A stretch of 64,000 bases of DNA, from positions 186,001 to 250,000 of the forward strand of contig NZ_RCZA01000002.1 in assembly GCF_006438925.1 (NCBI RefSeq), in the 5' to 3' direction. The notes beneath the pieces are model-generated. The model worked only from the letters and a program-made list of their open reading frames with translations, was not told the origin of the DNA and ran no database searches. Shown piece after piece: positions 43,264 to 51,894 of the stretch. A program made the position numbers and the translations under genes. The DNA comes from Pseudomonas mandelii. GTDB taxonomy: Bacteria > Pseudomonadota > Gammaproteobacteria > Pseudomonadales > Pseudomonadaceae. Position 1 is the first letter of the stretch. The number at the start of each line of letters is the position of its first letter.

Positions 43264-44142
43264 TCAAGGCAACTTCAACGCCCGCCCCAACTCATCGAAC
43301 AACGTCACCACCGAGCGCAAGGCGCGGCAGTCCGGGCGGGTCAGCAACCAGAGCGCTGTGTCGTAACCGTGTAGTGGTTCGCTCAACGGCTGCAGCCCGT
43401 CACCGATGAGGAAGTCCGGCAAGGCCGCGACACCGAGCCCGGCCCGCACCAGCTCAGTCACCGACAACATGCTGTTGCAGCGATAACCCGGTGTGACGCC
43501 GGGCAACTGCTGACGTCGCCACACGACGGTGGGGTGATCGGGAAGGAATTCGTCCGGGGCAATCCAGGTCAGCGAAGCCAAGTCTTCGGAATCGACCGAT
43601 TTCAGATACGCCTCACTGGCACAGACTCGATAGGAAACCTGCGCCAATCGCCTGCCCACCAAGTGCTCGGGCGGTGTACGAGTCAGGCGCAAGGCGATAT
43701 CCGCATCCCGGCGGCTGAGATTGGCGAAGTCGTTGGAGGTACTCAGCTCGATGGTCAGCGCCGGGTAGCCGGGCATGAACGTCGCCAACGCAGGCAGCAG
43801 CAAGCCCTGCAAGACCGAATCGGTGCAGGTCAGGCGCACCGTGCCGCTGATGACTTCACCGCCCTGCTCCACGCCAATGCGTGCCGCCTCCAGCGCCTGT
43901 TCGGCCCGCTCAGCCTGCTCGGCCAAAGTTTGCGCCAAGGTGGTGGGCAAGTAGCCGGCGCGGCTTTTTTCGAACAGTTGCTGGCCCAGCGCAGCTTCCA
44001 GTCGGCGCACGGCGCGAAATACGGTCGAGACGTCGACCTTCAACAACGTCGATGCCCGGGCCAGAGAACCGCCGCGTACCAACGCGAGGATCAGGGACAG
44101 GTCGGAGTAGTCCAGTCGATAGTGCGTCGGTGCATTGATCAA
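43264..44142 (-). CDS. LysR-family regulator, probable TTG start
   Basis: 292 residues if started at TTG 44142 (LINAPTHYRLDYSDLSL); no ATG lies in the correct place and the long frame back to 44943 is antisense to the amidotransferase gene. Helix-turn-helix LILALVRGGSLARASTLLKVDVSTVFRAVRRLE, residues ~14-46; the effector domain follows. A LysR-type inverted repeat ATTGG-N7-CCAAT overlaps the start codon, hinting at autoregulation. It is divergent from the amidotransferase-monooxygenase pair, its likely targets. Confidence 0.8.
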   Translation of the reverse strand: MINAPTHYRLDYSDLSLILALVRGGSLARASTLLKVDVSTVFRAVRRLEAALGQQLFEKSRAGYLPTTLAQTLAEQAERAEQALEAARIGVEQGGEVISGTVRLTCTDSVLQGLLLPALATFMPGYPALTIELSTSNDFANLSRRDADIALRLTRTPPEHLVGRRLAQVSYRVCASEAYLKSVDSEDLASLTWIAPDEFLPDHPTVVWRRQQLPGVTPGYRCNSMLSVTELVRAGLGVAALPDFLIGDGLQPLSEPLHGYDTALWLLTRPDCRALRSVVTLFDELGRALKLP

Positions 44143-44179
44143 TTGGGATAACGCCAATATTGAGTGCGTGAACGCCAAT
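44142..44179. promoter_or_regulatory. LysR box and helically phased direct repeat
   Basis: ATTGG-N7-CCAAT (44142-44158, a T-N11-A site) plus AACGCCAAT repeated at 44150-44158 and 44171-44179, 21 bp apart, about two helix turns. Located between divergent LysR and amidotransferase genes. Confidence 0.55.
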
Positions 44180-44220
44180 CTATAGTGGGTGCCAGGAATC
44201 AACAAGCGTGGAGCGCACAC

Positions 44221-44928
44221 ATGGAAACCCGCCCAATCCGCATCGCCCTGATCGGCGATTACGATCCGCAAGTCACTGCTCACCAGGCCATTCCCATCGC
44301 CCTCGGCATGGCTGCTGAACAGGCAAACACAGACGTGCAGTTCCAATGGTTGGCCACCGACCGCATCAGCGCCGATGCGCCATTGGCTGATTTCGACGGT
44401 TTCTGGTGCGTGCCCGCCAGCCCTTACCGCGATATGGACGGTGCGTTGCGGGCAATTCGTTTTGCCCGTGAGCAGCAACGGCCCTTCCTGGGTACCTGTG
44501 GCGGTTTTCAACACGCCGTACTCGAATACGCCCGAAATGTTCTGGGTTGGGACGATGCCGAACATGGCGAGACATCGCCGGATGCGACGCGAGCGCTGAT
44601 CACGCCACTGACCTGTTCGCTGGTGGAGGCCGTCAACAGCATCCATCTGGTTGAAGGCTCGTTGATCGCCGAGGCGTACGAAAGCGCTGAGATTGTCGAA
44701 GGGTATCGCTGCCGCTACGGCGTTAATCCGGCGTTCGAACGTGAGTTGTTGACCCAACAGCTGTGCGCCGTTGGACACGATGCTTCGGGCGACTTGCGGG
44801 CGGTGGAACTCAAAGGGCATCCGTTCTTCGTCGCGACGCTGTTCCAACCTGAACGAGCAGCGCTCAAGGGCAAGCTGCCGCCACTGGTCCGTGCGTTGAT
44901 CGCCGCCTGCAAGAAGCAGAAGCCATGA
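44221..44928 (+). CDS. Small class I glutamine amidotransferase-like protein
   Basis: 235 residues. Single GATase-1 domain: nucleophile cysteine in FLGTCGGFQHAVLEYARN near residue 98, and HDASGDLRAVELKGHPFFVATLFQPE with a terminal histidine/glutamate pair. Resembles the C-terminal amidotransferase half of CTP synthase and is often labelled CTP synthase, but the synthetase half is absent. Translationally coupled to the next gene (ATGA overlap). The acceptor of the ammonia or the hydrolytic substrate is unknown. Confidence 0.83.
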   Translation: METRPIRIALIGDYDPQVTAHQAIPIALGMAAEQANTDVQFQWLATDRISADAPLADFDGFWCVPASPYRDMDGALRAIRFAREQQRPFLGTCGGFQHAVLEYARNVLGWDDAEHGETSPDATRALITPLTCSLVEAVNSIHLVEGSLIAEAYESAEIVEGYRCRYGVNPAFERELLTQQLCAVGHDASGDLRAVELKGHPFFVATLFQPERAALKGKLPPLVRALIAACKKQKP

Positions 44929-45248
44929 TCGCCAAGACTCCACCAGCGCCTTACTACGCGGTGATTTTTACCTCCCTGCGCACCGACGGTGATCACGGTT
45001 ACGAGCAGGCCGCCACGCGCATGGTCGAACTGGCCCGTGAGCAACCCGGTTTCCTGGGAGTGGAATCGGCTCGGGGTGAAGACGGGCTCGGGATTACGGT
45101 GTCCTACTGGGCCAGCGAAGCGGCGATTCTGGCGTGGAAACATCATCCCGAGCACAGTGAGATTCGCGAGCGCGGGCGGTCGACGTGGTATTCGGCGTGT
45201 CATACGCGGGTGTGCAAGGTTGAGCGGGCGTATGCGTTCAAACAGTAA
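44925..45248 (+). CDS. Antibiotic biosynthesis monooxygenase-domain protein
   Basis: 107 residues, ABM fold: YYAVIFTSLRTDGDHGYEQAATRMVELAREQPGFLGVESAR and SYWASEAAILAWKHHPEHSEIRERG. Members act on quinones or as heme-degrading-like oxygenases; many are of unknown substrate. Start overlaps the amidotransferase stop by four bases, so the two act in one pathway. Confidence 0.87.
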   Translation: MIAKTPPAPYYAVIFTSLRTDGDHGYEQAATRMVELAREQPGFLGVESARGEDGLGITVSYWASEAAILAWKHHPEHSEIRERGRSTWYSACHTRVCKVERAYAFKQ

Positions 45249-45273
45249 ATGATGCGGCGCTCTTCAGTCCGTC

Positions 45274-45363
45274 TTCGCGAGCAGGTCGAATCGTCGCACC
45301 GTCGCTCCCACATTGGTCTTGTGATCGACACATAATCCATGTGGGAGCGAGCTTGCTCGCGAT
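45274..45363. repeat. REPIN, family A, variant arm
   Basis: Right arm GTGGGAGCGAGCTTGCTCGC (45342-45361). Left arm TTCGCGAGCAGGTCGAATCG...GTCGCTCCCAC carries an extra ~15 bp (GTCGAATCGTCGCACC) compared with standard arms. Confidence 0.75.
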
Positions 45364-45388
45364 AGGGCCCGCACAGTCACCGCAAAAC

Positions 45389-45715
45389 TCAGCTCTGCAC
45401 AAGACTGCGAACCGCCGAAATCTCCGGCACCTCCAGCCGATTCATGTACACCCGCAACGGCTCGGTGATGTTGATCCGGTCATCGATATTCTGATCCAGC
45501 AACAACTGAATCAACTCACGCTTGAGCGTCATGGCCTGCGCGGAACCTGGGGCCCAGACGAATTCGCTGGAGGGAATAATGCCGTCGTCAGCCACGTCCA
45601 TGCCGAAGGAGTCTTCGCTGAAACGAACAATGTACTGGCCGGTCTTGCGATTGAGGCCGACGAAGCCTTTGAGTTGGTCGGCGGCCTGGCAGATGAGCTC
45701 GGAAGTGATGCGCAT
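45389..45715 (-). CDS. Unrecognised small conserved-type protein
   Basis: 108 residues from ATG 45715 with GAGG at proper distance; 41 upstream codons are rejected. Soluble, mixed fold: MRITSELICQAADQLKGFVGLNRKTGQYIVRFSEDSFGMDV. C-terminal helix-turn pattern VYMNRLEVPEISAVRSL. No signal or motif. I recall similar unannotated proteins in Pseudomonas genomes. Confidence 0.7.
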   Translation of the reverse strand: MRITSELICQAADQLKGFVGLNRKTGQYIVRFSEDSFGMDVADDGIIPSSEFVWAPGSAQAMTLKRELIQLLLDQNIDDRINITEPLRVYMNRLEVPEISAVRSLVQS

Positions 45716-45949
45716 GATAAACCTCACAGAAGGTCGCAAAGGACCGGTGATCGATGGTTTACACGCAGGGCAAGCGAATGGGCGTTCCCTCTGCCGGGGT
45801 AACTGCCGGGGCCAAGAGTACTGCAAAGAAGCGCACAAAAGCGCTGAAAAAATCTGCTTTAAACACGTTTATGTCGGTCTGGCGATAGCGCAAGCGGCGC
45901 TCAGTTGTTAAAAGAGACGTCTTTGAAAATCTGCGAAAGGACCTCGACC

Positions 45950-47077
45950 ATGCCTGTTACCTTCACCAAGAGCGCCCTGTTGCTGAGCCTGATGCTGGGC
46001 CTCGGCCAGGCACAGGCCGCCAGCGAGCCAAGCCCCACCGCACTGGCAACCCGTATGGGCATTCCGCATCCGGCCGTGATCGCCCACCGTGGCGCGTCCT
46101 TCGATGCCCCGGAATCCACCGCAGCGGCCTACAAACTGGCCCGCGACCTGGGTGCCGACTACCTGGAAATGGACGTGCAACGCAGCAAGGATGGCGTGCT
46201 GTTCGCCCTGCACGACGACAACCTGCAACGCACCACCGACGTCGCCAGTAAATTCCCTGAGCGCAAGGACCGCCCGGCCAACGAGTTCACTATCGCCGAG
46301 CTGAAAACCCTGGATGCTGGCAGCTGGTTCAACACCGCCTACCCGGATCGCGCGCGTCCTTCGTATGTCGGTCTGAAAATTCTGACCCTCGACGAAATCA
46401 TCGACATTGCCCAAGGCAATCCGATGCACAAGCCCGGTCTGTACATCGAAACCAAAGAACCGAAGCAATTTCCCGGGATCGAGCGCGACCTCAAGGAAAA
46501 ACTTCAGGATCGCGGCTGGTTGAGCCCGGCCGGCTCGAAACTGGCGAAGAGCGACCTGGCGGTTGGCCAGGGCAAAGGTAAAGTCGTGCTGCAAACCTTC
46601 GAGAAGAGCAGCCTCGAACTGCTTGAGAAGGAAATGCCGAAAGTGCCGAAAATTCTCCTGCTGTGGGTCGGTGAAGGCAGCATCGAGCCGAAATCCAAAG
46701 TGACGTTTGCCGAGTCCGGCGACAAGGACAAAGCCACTTACTACGCCAAACAGCAACCGAAAGACAAAGCCGAATTCCAGCAATGGGTCGAGTACGCCAA
46801 AGCCCAGGGCGCAATCGGCACCGGCCCTTCTGCCGCGCTGACCAAGGGCGGTGATCAGAGTTACTCGGACCTGGTGCAACCCTGGATGAACCAGTACACC
46901 CACGATCAGGGCTTGTTGGTGCACGTTTACACCATCGACGATGCCGTGGATTACCAGAAAGTCATGGACGCCGGTGTCGACGGCATCTTCACCAACCGCG
47001 CCAGCGAACTGCTGAAGTTTTACAAGCGCCCGGCGGCGGCCAGCGTTGCGCAGTTGCTGCAGAACAACGGTTATTGA
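45950..47077 (+). CDS. glpQ: Periplasmic glycerophosphodiester phosphodiesterase
   Basis: 375 residues from ATG 45950 (GAAAGGA upstream). Signal peptide to about residue 24 (LGLGQAQA). GDPD TIM-barrel motifs: IAHRGASFDAPESTAAAY (catalytic His), YLEMDVQRSKDGVLFALHDDNLQRTTD (second His and metal acidic residues), YIETKEPKQFPGIE, and VYTIDDAVDYQKVMDAGVDGIFTNRA. Hydrolyses deacylated phospholipids to glycerol 3-phosphate. Longer than E. coli UgpQ, consistent with a secreted form. Confidence 0.92.
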   Translation: MPVTFTKSALLLSLMLGLGQAQAASEPSPTALATRMGIPHPAVIAHRGASFDAPESTAAAYKLARDLGADYLEMDVQRSKDGVLFALHDDNLQRTTDVASKFPERKDRPANEFTIAELKTLDAGSWFNTAYPDRARPSYVGLKILTLDEIIDIAQGNPMHKPGLYIETKEPKQFPGIERDLKEKLQDRGWLSPAGSKLAKSDLAVGQGKGKVVLQTFEKSSLELLEKEMPKVPKILLLWVGEGSIEPKSKVTFAESGDKDKATYYAKQQPKDKAEFQQWVEYAKAQGAIGTGPSAALTKGGDQSYSDLVQPWMNQYTHDQGLLVHVYTIDDAVDYQKVMDAGVDGIFTNRASELLKFYKRPAAASVAQLLQNNGY

Positions 47078-47186
47078 TGAACGTGGGAACGATCGCTACC
47101 CAGTCGTGTTTGGAGAATTAAGGGTGGATTAAGTTGCGCCGGTTAACTTGATCCCACTTAAACGAATCACCCAAGGAAAGAACTTC

Positions 47187-47492
47187 ATGAAAACCCTGAC
47201 TGCCCTGTTCACTGCCGCAGCCCTGACTCTTACCGCTGGTCTGGCCCAGGCCGATGTCCGCGTCGACCAGATTCCCGAGCTGGTCAAAAGCGGCAAGATC
47301 AAGCCACTGGAAGAAATGAACCAGGCTGCTCTAAAACTGCATCCGGGCGCGACCATCACCGACACGGATCTGGACAACCACTTCAATAACTATGAATACG
47401 AAGTGGAACTGAAAACCGCTGACGGCAAAGAATTTGATGTGGACTTCGATGCCACCACCGGCAAAGTACTGAGCAACAAACAAGACACCTGA
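47187..47492 (+). CDS. Secreted PepSY-domain protein
   Basis: 101 residues from ATG 47187 with AAGGA upstream. Signal peptide MKTLTALFTAAALTLTAGLAQA. The mature part ends in a PepSY-like unit: YEYEVELKTADGKEFDVDFDATTGKVLSNKQ. Such proteins may inhibit proteases or act in periplasmic sensing. Lies after glpQ, followed by its own terminator. Confidence 0.85.
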   Translation: MKTLTALFTAAALTLTAGLAQADVRVDQIPELVKSGKIKPLEEMNQAALKLHPGATITDTDLDNHFNNYEYEVELKTADGKEFDVDFDATTGKVLSNKQDT

Positions 47493-47503
47493 TACACAAA
47501 CAC

Positions 47504-47537
47504 CAAGCCGCACGATCTTCGGATCGCGCGGCTTTTT
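47504..47537 (+). terminator. Rho-independent terminator of the PepSY gene
   Basis: AAGCCGC(A)CGATC-TTCG-GATCG(C)GCGGCTT followed by TTTT; one mismatch in the stem. Confidence 0.85.
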
Positions 47538-47626
47538 TGCACGTCAAATTCAGGCAATCAAGCCGCGCCAACGCAGCATCAGCCCGCTAGAATCCCACCA
47601 CACTGTTCATGCAGAGATGGATTGAA

Positions 47627-47689
47627 ATGGGGCAAGCAGCGGCAGCAGACATCGCCACGATCGGTCGGATCAGTGCGGTGCCGGCGATT
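47627..47689 (+). pseudogene. Fragment of a GAF-domain sensor kinase gene
   Basis: Reads MGQAAAADIATIGRISAVPAI, then a sudden change and a stop after 52 codons (47785). I recall the pattern DIA-x-IGRISAVP-x-ILQVISE as the N-terminus of GAF-domain histidine kinases in Pseudomonas. Only about 21 codons remain; the rest of the gene is gone, replaced by the 3' part of the minus-strand gene at 47722-48069. Confidence 0.6.
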
Positions 47690-47721
47690 CCAGCTTGCGG
47701 GTGTGATCTGCCAGGCTCGAA

Positions 47722-48069
47722 TCACTTGACCATAATGATCAACGGCTTGGAGCGCCAGATTCGGTCGTCTCTGACAACCTCGTAAAAGGTAGTCACCAAA
47801 CCCGGTGTGATGAAGCTTTCCTTCACATAGAAATGCACAGGGTTTACTTCTTCGATCTCGGTGATCTCATGCGTAAAAACTGTTTCAGTGCCAGCGTTGG
47901 TGATCCATACCACCTCAAGATGATCCCCTTCGCTCAAACCCTGTTTGCCAGGGACTAACGCCCGCAGACCGGGAGCCGAGGGTAAAGACACCTCGCCCTC
48001 ATACTCCTGACCTTCGACCGGCGTCATGCTCGGGATCGTCAGTTTTTCCAACACTTCAAGCGTAGACAT
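47722..48069 (-). CDS. Unrecognised small Ig-like beta protein
   Basis: 115 residues, no signal peptide; AAGGAG precedes ATG 48069. Content suggests beta strands: EYEGEVSLPSAPGLRALVPGKQGLSEGDHLEVVWITNAG, then PGLVTTFYEVVRDDRIWRSKPLIIMVK. The ending recalls repeat units in large Pseudomonas Ig-like secreted proteins, so it may be a single free unit. Function unknown. Its 3' end abuts the sensor-kinase fragment. Confidence 0.7.
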   Translation of the reverse strand: MSTLEVLEKLTIPSMTPVEGQEYEGEVSLPSAPGLRALVPGKQGLSEGDHLEVVWITNAGTETVFTHEITEIEEVNPVHFYVKESFITPGLVTTFYEVVRDDRIWRSKPLIIMVK

Positions 48070-48228
48070 AGGAACACTCCTTATCGGGATAATCGCGCCA
48101 TTGCGCTGACCCGATCATCAAGCCGTTCGGAACGCTCCCCGTCTACTGTCAGAAGTAACAGGTACCCTCTAAATCAATGGGTTTGAAGCGTCGAATCCGA
48201 CCAGCGGTCATGCCTACTGAACGGGATA

Positions 48229-48666
48229 TCAGGCCGAAGTGCTGACCAGAGACCCCGAAGTGCTTGAACCGGACTCCTGCAACGCCAGCAACAACGCCGC
48301 CGTCGCGGTCTGTAACGAGCCCGAAGTCGTCGCAATCTGCGACTGAGCCGCCGCAACCTCCGCCGCTTTGGCTTCGGCGCTTTCCTGTTTGGCCTGGGCC
48401 GCTTGCAGTTGCTGCTGTTGTTCCTGCAATTGCTTTTGCAGCTCGGCGATCTGCTTGCGCAGTTCTTTCACCGTATCGGATTCTTCGCTACTGCTGGAAC
48501 TGCTGCCGCTCGCCGCGGGGGCGCCGCCGGCGGATACCTTGGTGGTGTCGCTGGACGCCTCAGCGGTTGCCGTGACTGAGGTGTCTTCGGTGCTGTCGCT
48601 GAGGGCAGTCTTGTTCGAAGCAGTCGAGGCCGTCGGGGTGATCGAAACGGAAGTGATGCTGACCAT
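48229..48666 (-). CDS. Coiled-coil protein, FlxA-like
   Basis: 145 residues from ATG 48666; 30 upstream codons rejected. Thr/Ser-rich first ~60 residues (SITSVSITPTASTASNKTALS), then a coiled coil of ~65 residues beginning VKELRKQIAELQKQLQEQQQ, then a Ser/Thr/Gly-rich tail. This composition resembles FlxA-like proteins of unknown function. It lies directly after the chemoreceptor on the same strand but 112 bp away. Confidence 0.7.
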   Translation of the reverse strand: MVSITSVSITPTASTASNKTALSDSTEDTSVTATAEASSDTTKVSAGGAPAASGSSSSSSEESDTVKELRKQIAELQKQLQEQQQQLQAAQAKQESAEAKAAEVAAAQSQIATTSGSLQTATAALLLALQESGSSTSGSLVSTSA

Positions 48667-48777
48667 GGCGGTTTTCCATTGGGATTTGGGATTACCGTGG
48701 TCATCGACATCGACACTGCGGACTTGAGATCGACTGTGTACCGACTCAGTAAGCAAACCGGTACACAGTCATTCCCG

Positions 48778-50403
48778 TTACGCGCTTAAACGCGCCGTGA
48801 CTTCATTCAACTGCCCTGACAACCCATGCAGGTTGTGGCTGGCCGCTTCGGTGCGCTGCACGTTATCCAGATTGGTGCTGGCGATGCTGGTGATCTCGGT
48901 GAGGTTGCGCGAGATGTCTTCAGCCACCGATGTCTGCTCTTCCGCGGCGGTGGCGATCTGGCGGTTCATGTCGCGGATGGCTTCCACGGCAAGGGTGATG
49001 CGCTCCAGCATGGCGCCGGCCTGAGTCACTTGCTCGACACTTTCCTCACTGCGCGACTGACCGCTTTCAATTGCCTGAGCGGCGTCCACCGCACCGGTTT
49101 GCACCGTTTGAATGATCTGGTTGATCTCGATGATCGACGCCGCCGTGCGCTGGGCCAGGCTGCGGACTTCATCGGCCACCACCGCAAAACCGCGCCCGGC
49201 TTCACCGGCACGGGCTGCTTCGATGGCGGCGTTGAGCGCCAGCAGATTGGTCTGCTCGGCGATGCCGCGAATCACTTCCAGTACCTTGCCGATGCGCCCG
49301 CTGTCGGTTTCCAGACGACGGATGACCGTGGCGGTATTGGCGATTTCGCCGCGCATTTGGGTGATGGTGTGAATGGTGCCCTGCATGACCTTTTCGCCCT
49401 GCTGGGCGGACTGGTCGGCATCATCGGCGGCACGTGCCGCATCGGCAGCGTGACGTGCGACTTCTTGCGCGGTAGCGGACATTTCGTTCATCGCCGTGGC
49501 CACCTGATCGGTGCGGTTGAACTGCTCGTTAGTGCCACTGGCCATCAGGCTGGCGATGGAATTCAGCTCACCGCTGGCGCTGTCCAGATCCGAGGCGCTG
49601 CGCTGCAAACGGTTGAAGGTTTCGGCAAGAAAATCGCGCAGGGTATTGGCGGCCATCGCCAGTTTGCCCAACTCGTCTTGACGGGTGCTGGCCACGCGTT
49701 CGGCGAAACGACCCTGGCTGAGTTGCGCCACGTACTCGATCAGTTTGCGTATCGGTTCCACCAGGTTGCGGTTGACCAGCCACAGGCTCAATAACCCGAT
49801 CAACAGACCCGAGGCGAGCATCACTATGATCCCCAGCAACACGGTGCGGTCGGCGTCGGCGCTGATCAGCTTCGATTGCTCAGCACCCTGCTTGCGCAAT
49901 TCGCTGACCAACTCACTCATCTGCTCGCTGGTCGCGCGGTCCACACCTTTGACCGCCGTGTCGCCAACCGTTGGCTCGGCACCTGCCGCCACGTAGGCGT
50001 CACGGCCCTTCTGATAAGCCGCGCCCAACAGACGATGTTCGTCCCGCAGGCGTTCGATGCGAGTCTTGAGTGACGGCTCGATACCCTTCTGTCCGGCCAG
50101 TTCACCGAGGATGTCCTGCACATCGCGCTGACGGTCCTCGAATTGCTTCCAGTATTTGTCCAAGTCCGCAGGCTGCTTGCCGCGTAGCAGAACGTTTTTC
50201 CATTCCTGAACCTGCACCTTGAATTGCAGGTTGGCTTCATCGATCAATTGCGAGGTGTGCAGCGGGCCTTCGATCAGATTCGCGTAGTTCTGAACACCGC
50301 TGGACAGAAAGTGAAAGCAGGCCAGGGCGATCAGCAACATGGCCAACAGGCTGCCGCTCAACAAGGCAAGGATTTGTGCTCTCAGGGATTTTTGCAAAAA
50401 CAT
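48778..50403 (-). CDS. Methyl-accepting chemotaxis protein
   Basis: 541 residues. TM1 residues ~9-30 ([20 protein letters not shown]), periplasmic helical domain to ~185 with no cache motif, TM2 ~188-210 ([22 protein letters not shown]), HAMP ~211-262, then the signalling coiled coil whose tip reads [25 protein letters not shown]. No CheR-binding NWETF pentapeptide is at the C-terminus. Ligand unknown. Four-helix-bundle sensing is likely. No che genes adjoin. Confidence 0.94.
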   Translation of the reverse strand: MFLQKSLRAQILALLSGSLLAMLLIALACFHFLSSGVQNYANLIEGPLHTSQLIDEANLQFKVQVQEWKNVLLRGKQPADLDKYWKQFEDRQRDVQDILGELAGQKGIEPSLKTRIERLRDEHRLLGAAYQKGRDAYVAAGAEPTVGDTAVKGVDRATSEQMSELVSELRKQGAEQSKLISADADRTVLLGIIVMLASGLLIGLLSLWLVNRNLVEPIRKLIEYVAQLSQGRFAERVASTRQDELGKLAMAANTLRDFLAETFNRLQRSASDLDSASGELNSIASLMASGTNEQFNRTDQVATAMNEMSATAQEVARHAADAARAADDADQSAQQGEKVMQGTIHTITQMRGEIANTATVIRRLETDSGRIGKVLEVIRGIAEQTNLLALNAAIEAARAGEAGRGFAVVADEVRSLAQRTAASIIEINQIIQTVQTGAVDAAQAIESGQSRSEESVEQVTQAGAMLERITLAVEAIRDMNRQIATAAEEQTSVAEDISRNLTEITSIASTNLDNVQRTEAASHNLHGLSGQLNEVTARLSA

Positions 50404-50678
50404 CGAGTGATCTCATGGCAGGGATAAGGCACGCCGCGATCAGGCGTGAAAGGTGTCCGGACATCCCTGTCTGCGACCTTGGCCAGTGGCCAAAACCGTG
50501 CAAGTTAACGTAAGCAAGATCGGCGTCCCAGAGCGGTTCTTTAATCAAATCCGACCGTCGGCAGTGCCACTACTTCGCCTTCACTGCTCTGTCACAAAAC
50601 TGTTAAAACTCCTTGCGATGATGCGGCTCAAGTGAACCTGTGAAACCCGCGACAGGCGCCTCCTCACAGCGAGACCTC

Positions 50679-51701
50679 ATGAACCACAGCATCGACCAAA
50701 GTCATCGCGACACGGACCTGTTCGGTCTGCTGTACGGTTTCAGTTTTCGCCCCGGCGAGCGCGGCCGGGAGCTCGATTCGGCCAAGGCGTTGCAGTGCCT
50801 GCAACAGCCCGGCGACAACGACGAATTTCTCTGGCTGCACCTCAACCTGGCTCATGCGGCGTGCGAGCGTTGGATGAAAAGCCATCTGGAATTGCCCGAC
50901 GAATTTTTCGAAGCGCTGCATGAGGGCTCCCGTTCGACGCGCATCGAGCATGTGGATTCAGCGTTGCTGGCGGTGGTCAACGACGTGGTGTTCAACCTCA
51001 GTAGCATGGTTTCCTCCGATGTTTCGACGCTGTGGGTCTGCGCCCGCAGTCGGCTGATCGTCAGCGCGCGACTGCAACCGCTGCACTCGGTGGACAAGCT
51101 GCGTTCGTCGGTGAAGGCCGGTGAATGCTTTCGCTCACCGCTGGAATTGCTGGTGCATCTGCTGCGCGATCAGGGCGAAGTGCTGACCCAGATCGTGCGC
51201 AAGACCAGCCTCAGTGTCGATCAGATCGAAGATGAATTGCTGTCCTCGCGGCTGTCGACCAACCGGGCAGAGCTGGGTGCCAACCGACGGGTGCTGGTAC
51301 GCCTGCAACGCTTGTTGGCGCTGGAACCGGGCTCGTTGCTGCGCCTGCTTAATCGCCCGCCGCTGTGGTTGCAGAAGGAGGATGTGAAGGAATTGCGCAA
51401 GTCCACCGAGGAGTTCGCGCTGATCATCAACGACCTCACGGCGCTGGGCGAACGGATCAAGCTGTTGCAGGAAGAAATCGCCGCCAACCTCAACGAACAG
51501 AGCAACCGCACGCTGTTCACCCTGACCGTGGTCACTGTGCTGGCGTTGCCGATCAACATCATCGCCGGGTTCTTTGGCATGAACGTCGGTGGGGTGCCGC
51601 TTTCCGGCGACCCGGAAGGGTTCTGGATTCTGGTGGCGTTGGTCGCGACGTTTACCGTGATCGCCGGGCGTTGGGCGTTTCGTAAACGCCAGGATTATTA
51701 A
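50679..51701 (+). CDS. zntB: CorA/ZntB-family divalent cation transporter
   Basis: 340 residues from MNHSIDQSH (ATG 50679); the ATG at 50640 adds 13 codons. Long soluble N-terminal domain, then two C-terminal transmembrane helices; the family pore motif is FFGMNVGGVPLSGDPEGFW (GMN) after TM1 (TLTVVTVLALPINIIAG). In ZntB-type members this carries zinc; in CorA magnesium, and I cannot distinguish with certainty, hence the symbol is tentative. A family B REPIN begins at its stop codon. Confidence 0.83.
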   Translation: MNHSIDQSHRDTDLFGLLYGFSFRPGERGRELDSAKALQCLQQPGDNDEFLWLHLNLAHAACERWMKSHLELPDEFFEALHEGSRSTRIEHVDSALLAVVNDVVFNLSSMVSSDVSTLWVCARSRLIVSARLQPLHSVDKLRSSVKAGECFRSPLELLVHLLRDQGEVLTQIVRKTSLSVDQIEDELLSSRLSTNRAELGANRRVLVRLQRLLALEPGSLLRLLNRPPLWLQKEDVKELRKSTEEFALIINDLTALGERIKLLQEEIAANLNEQSNRTLFTLTVVTVLALPINIIAGFFGMNVGGVPLSGDPEGFWILVALVATFTVIAGRWAFRKRQDY

Positions 51702-51799
51702 GATCAAAAGATCGCAGCCTCGTTTCACTCGACAGCTCCTACAGGGTTGCGCATTCCAAATGTAGGAGCTGTCGAGTGAAACGAGGCTGCGATCTTCTG
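51701..51799. repeat. REPIN, family B, joined to the zntB stop codon
   Basis: Arms AAGATCAAAAGATCGCAGCC...CGACAGCTCCTACA and TGTAGGAGCTGTCGAG...GATCTTCTG around a ~20-nt spacer. The left arm starts in the TAA of the upstream gene. Confidence 0.85.
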
Positions 51800-51894
51800 A
51801 CTCTAAAAACCCAAAACACTGACCCAACGCAGCCTCTCTGTAACATTCAGCAACGATCATGGGCGACACTCCTTCTCCCTCAGGATTGTCCGTC

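Noticed and set aside
44221..44928. CTP synthase label
   Set aside because: The synthetase domain is absent; only the amidotransferase fold is present.
43264..44943. 559-residue minus-strand frame
   Set aside because: Only the last 292 codons are the LysR gene; the rest is antisense to the amidotransferase gene.
51814..51894. Pho box before pit
   Set aside because: Only one loose CTGTAAC half near 51838; no second half at 11-bp spacing.
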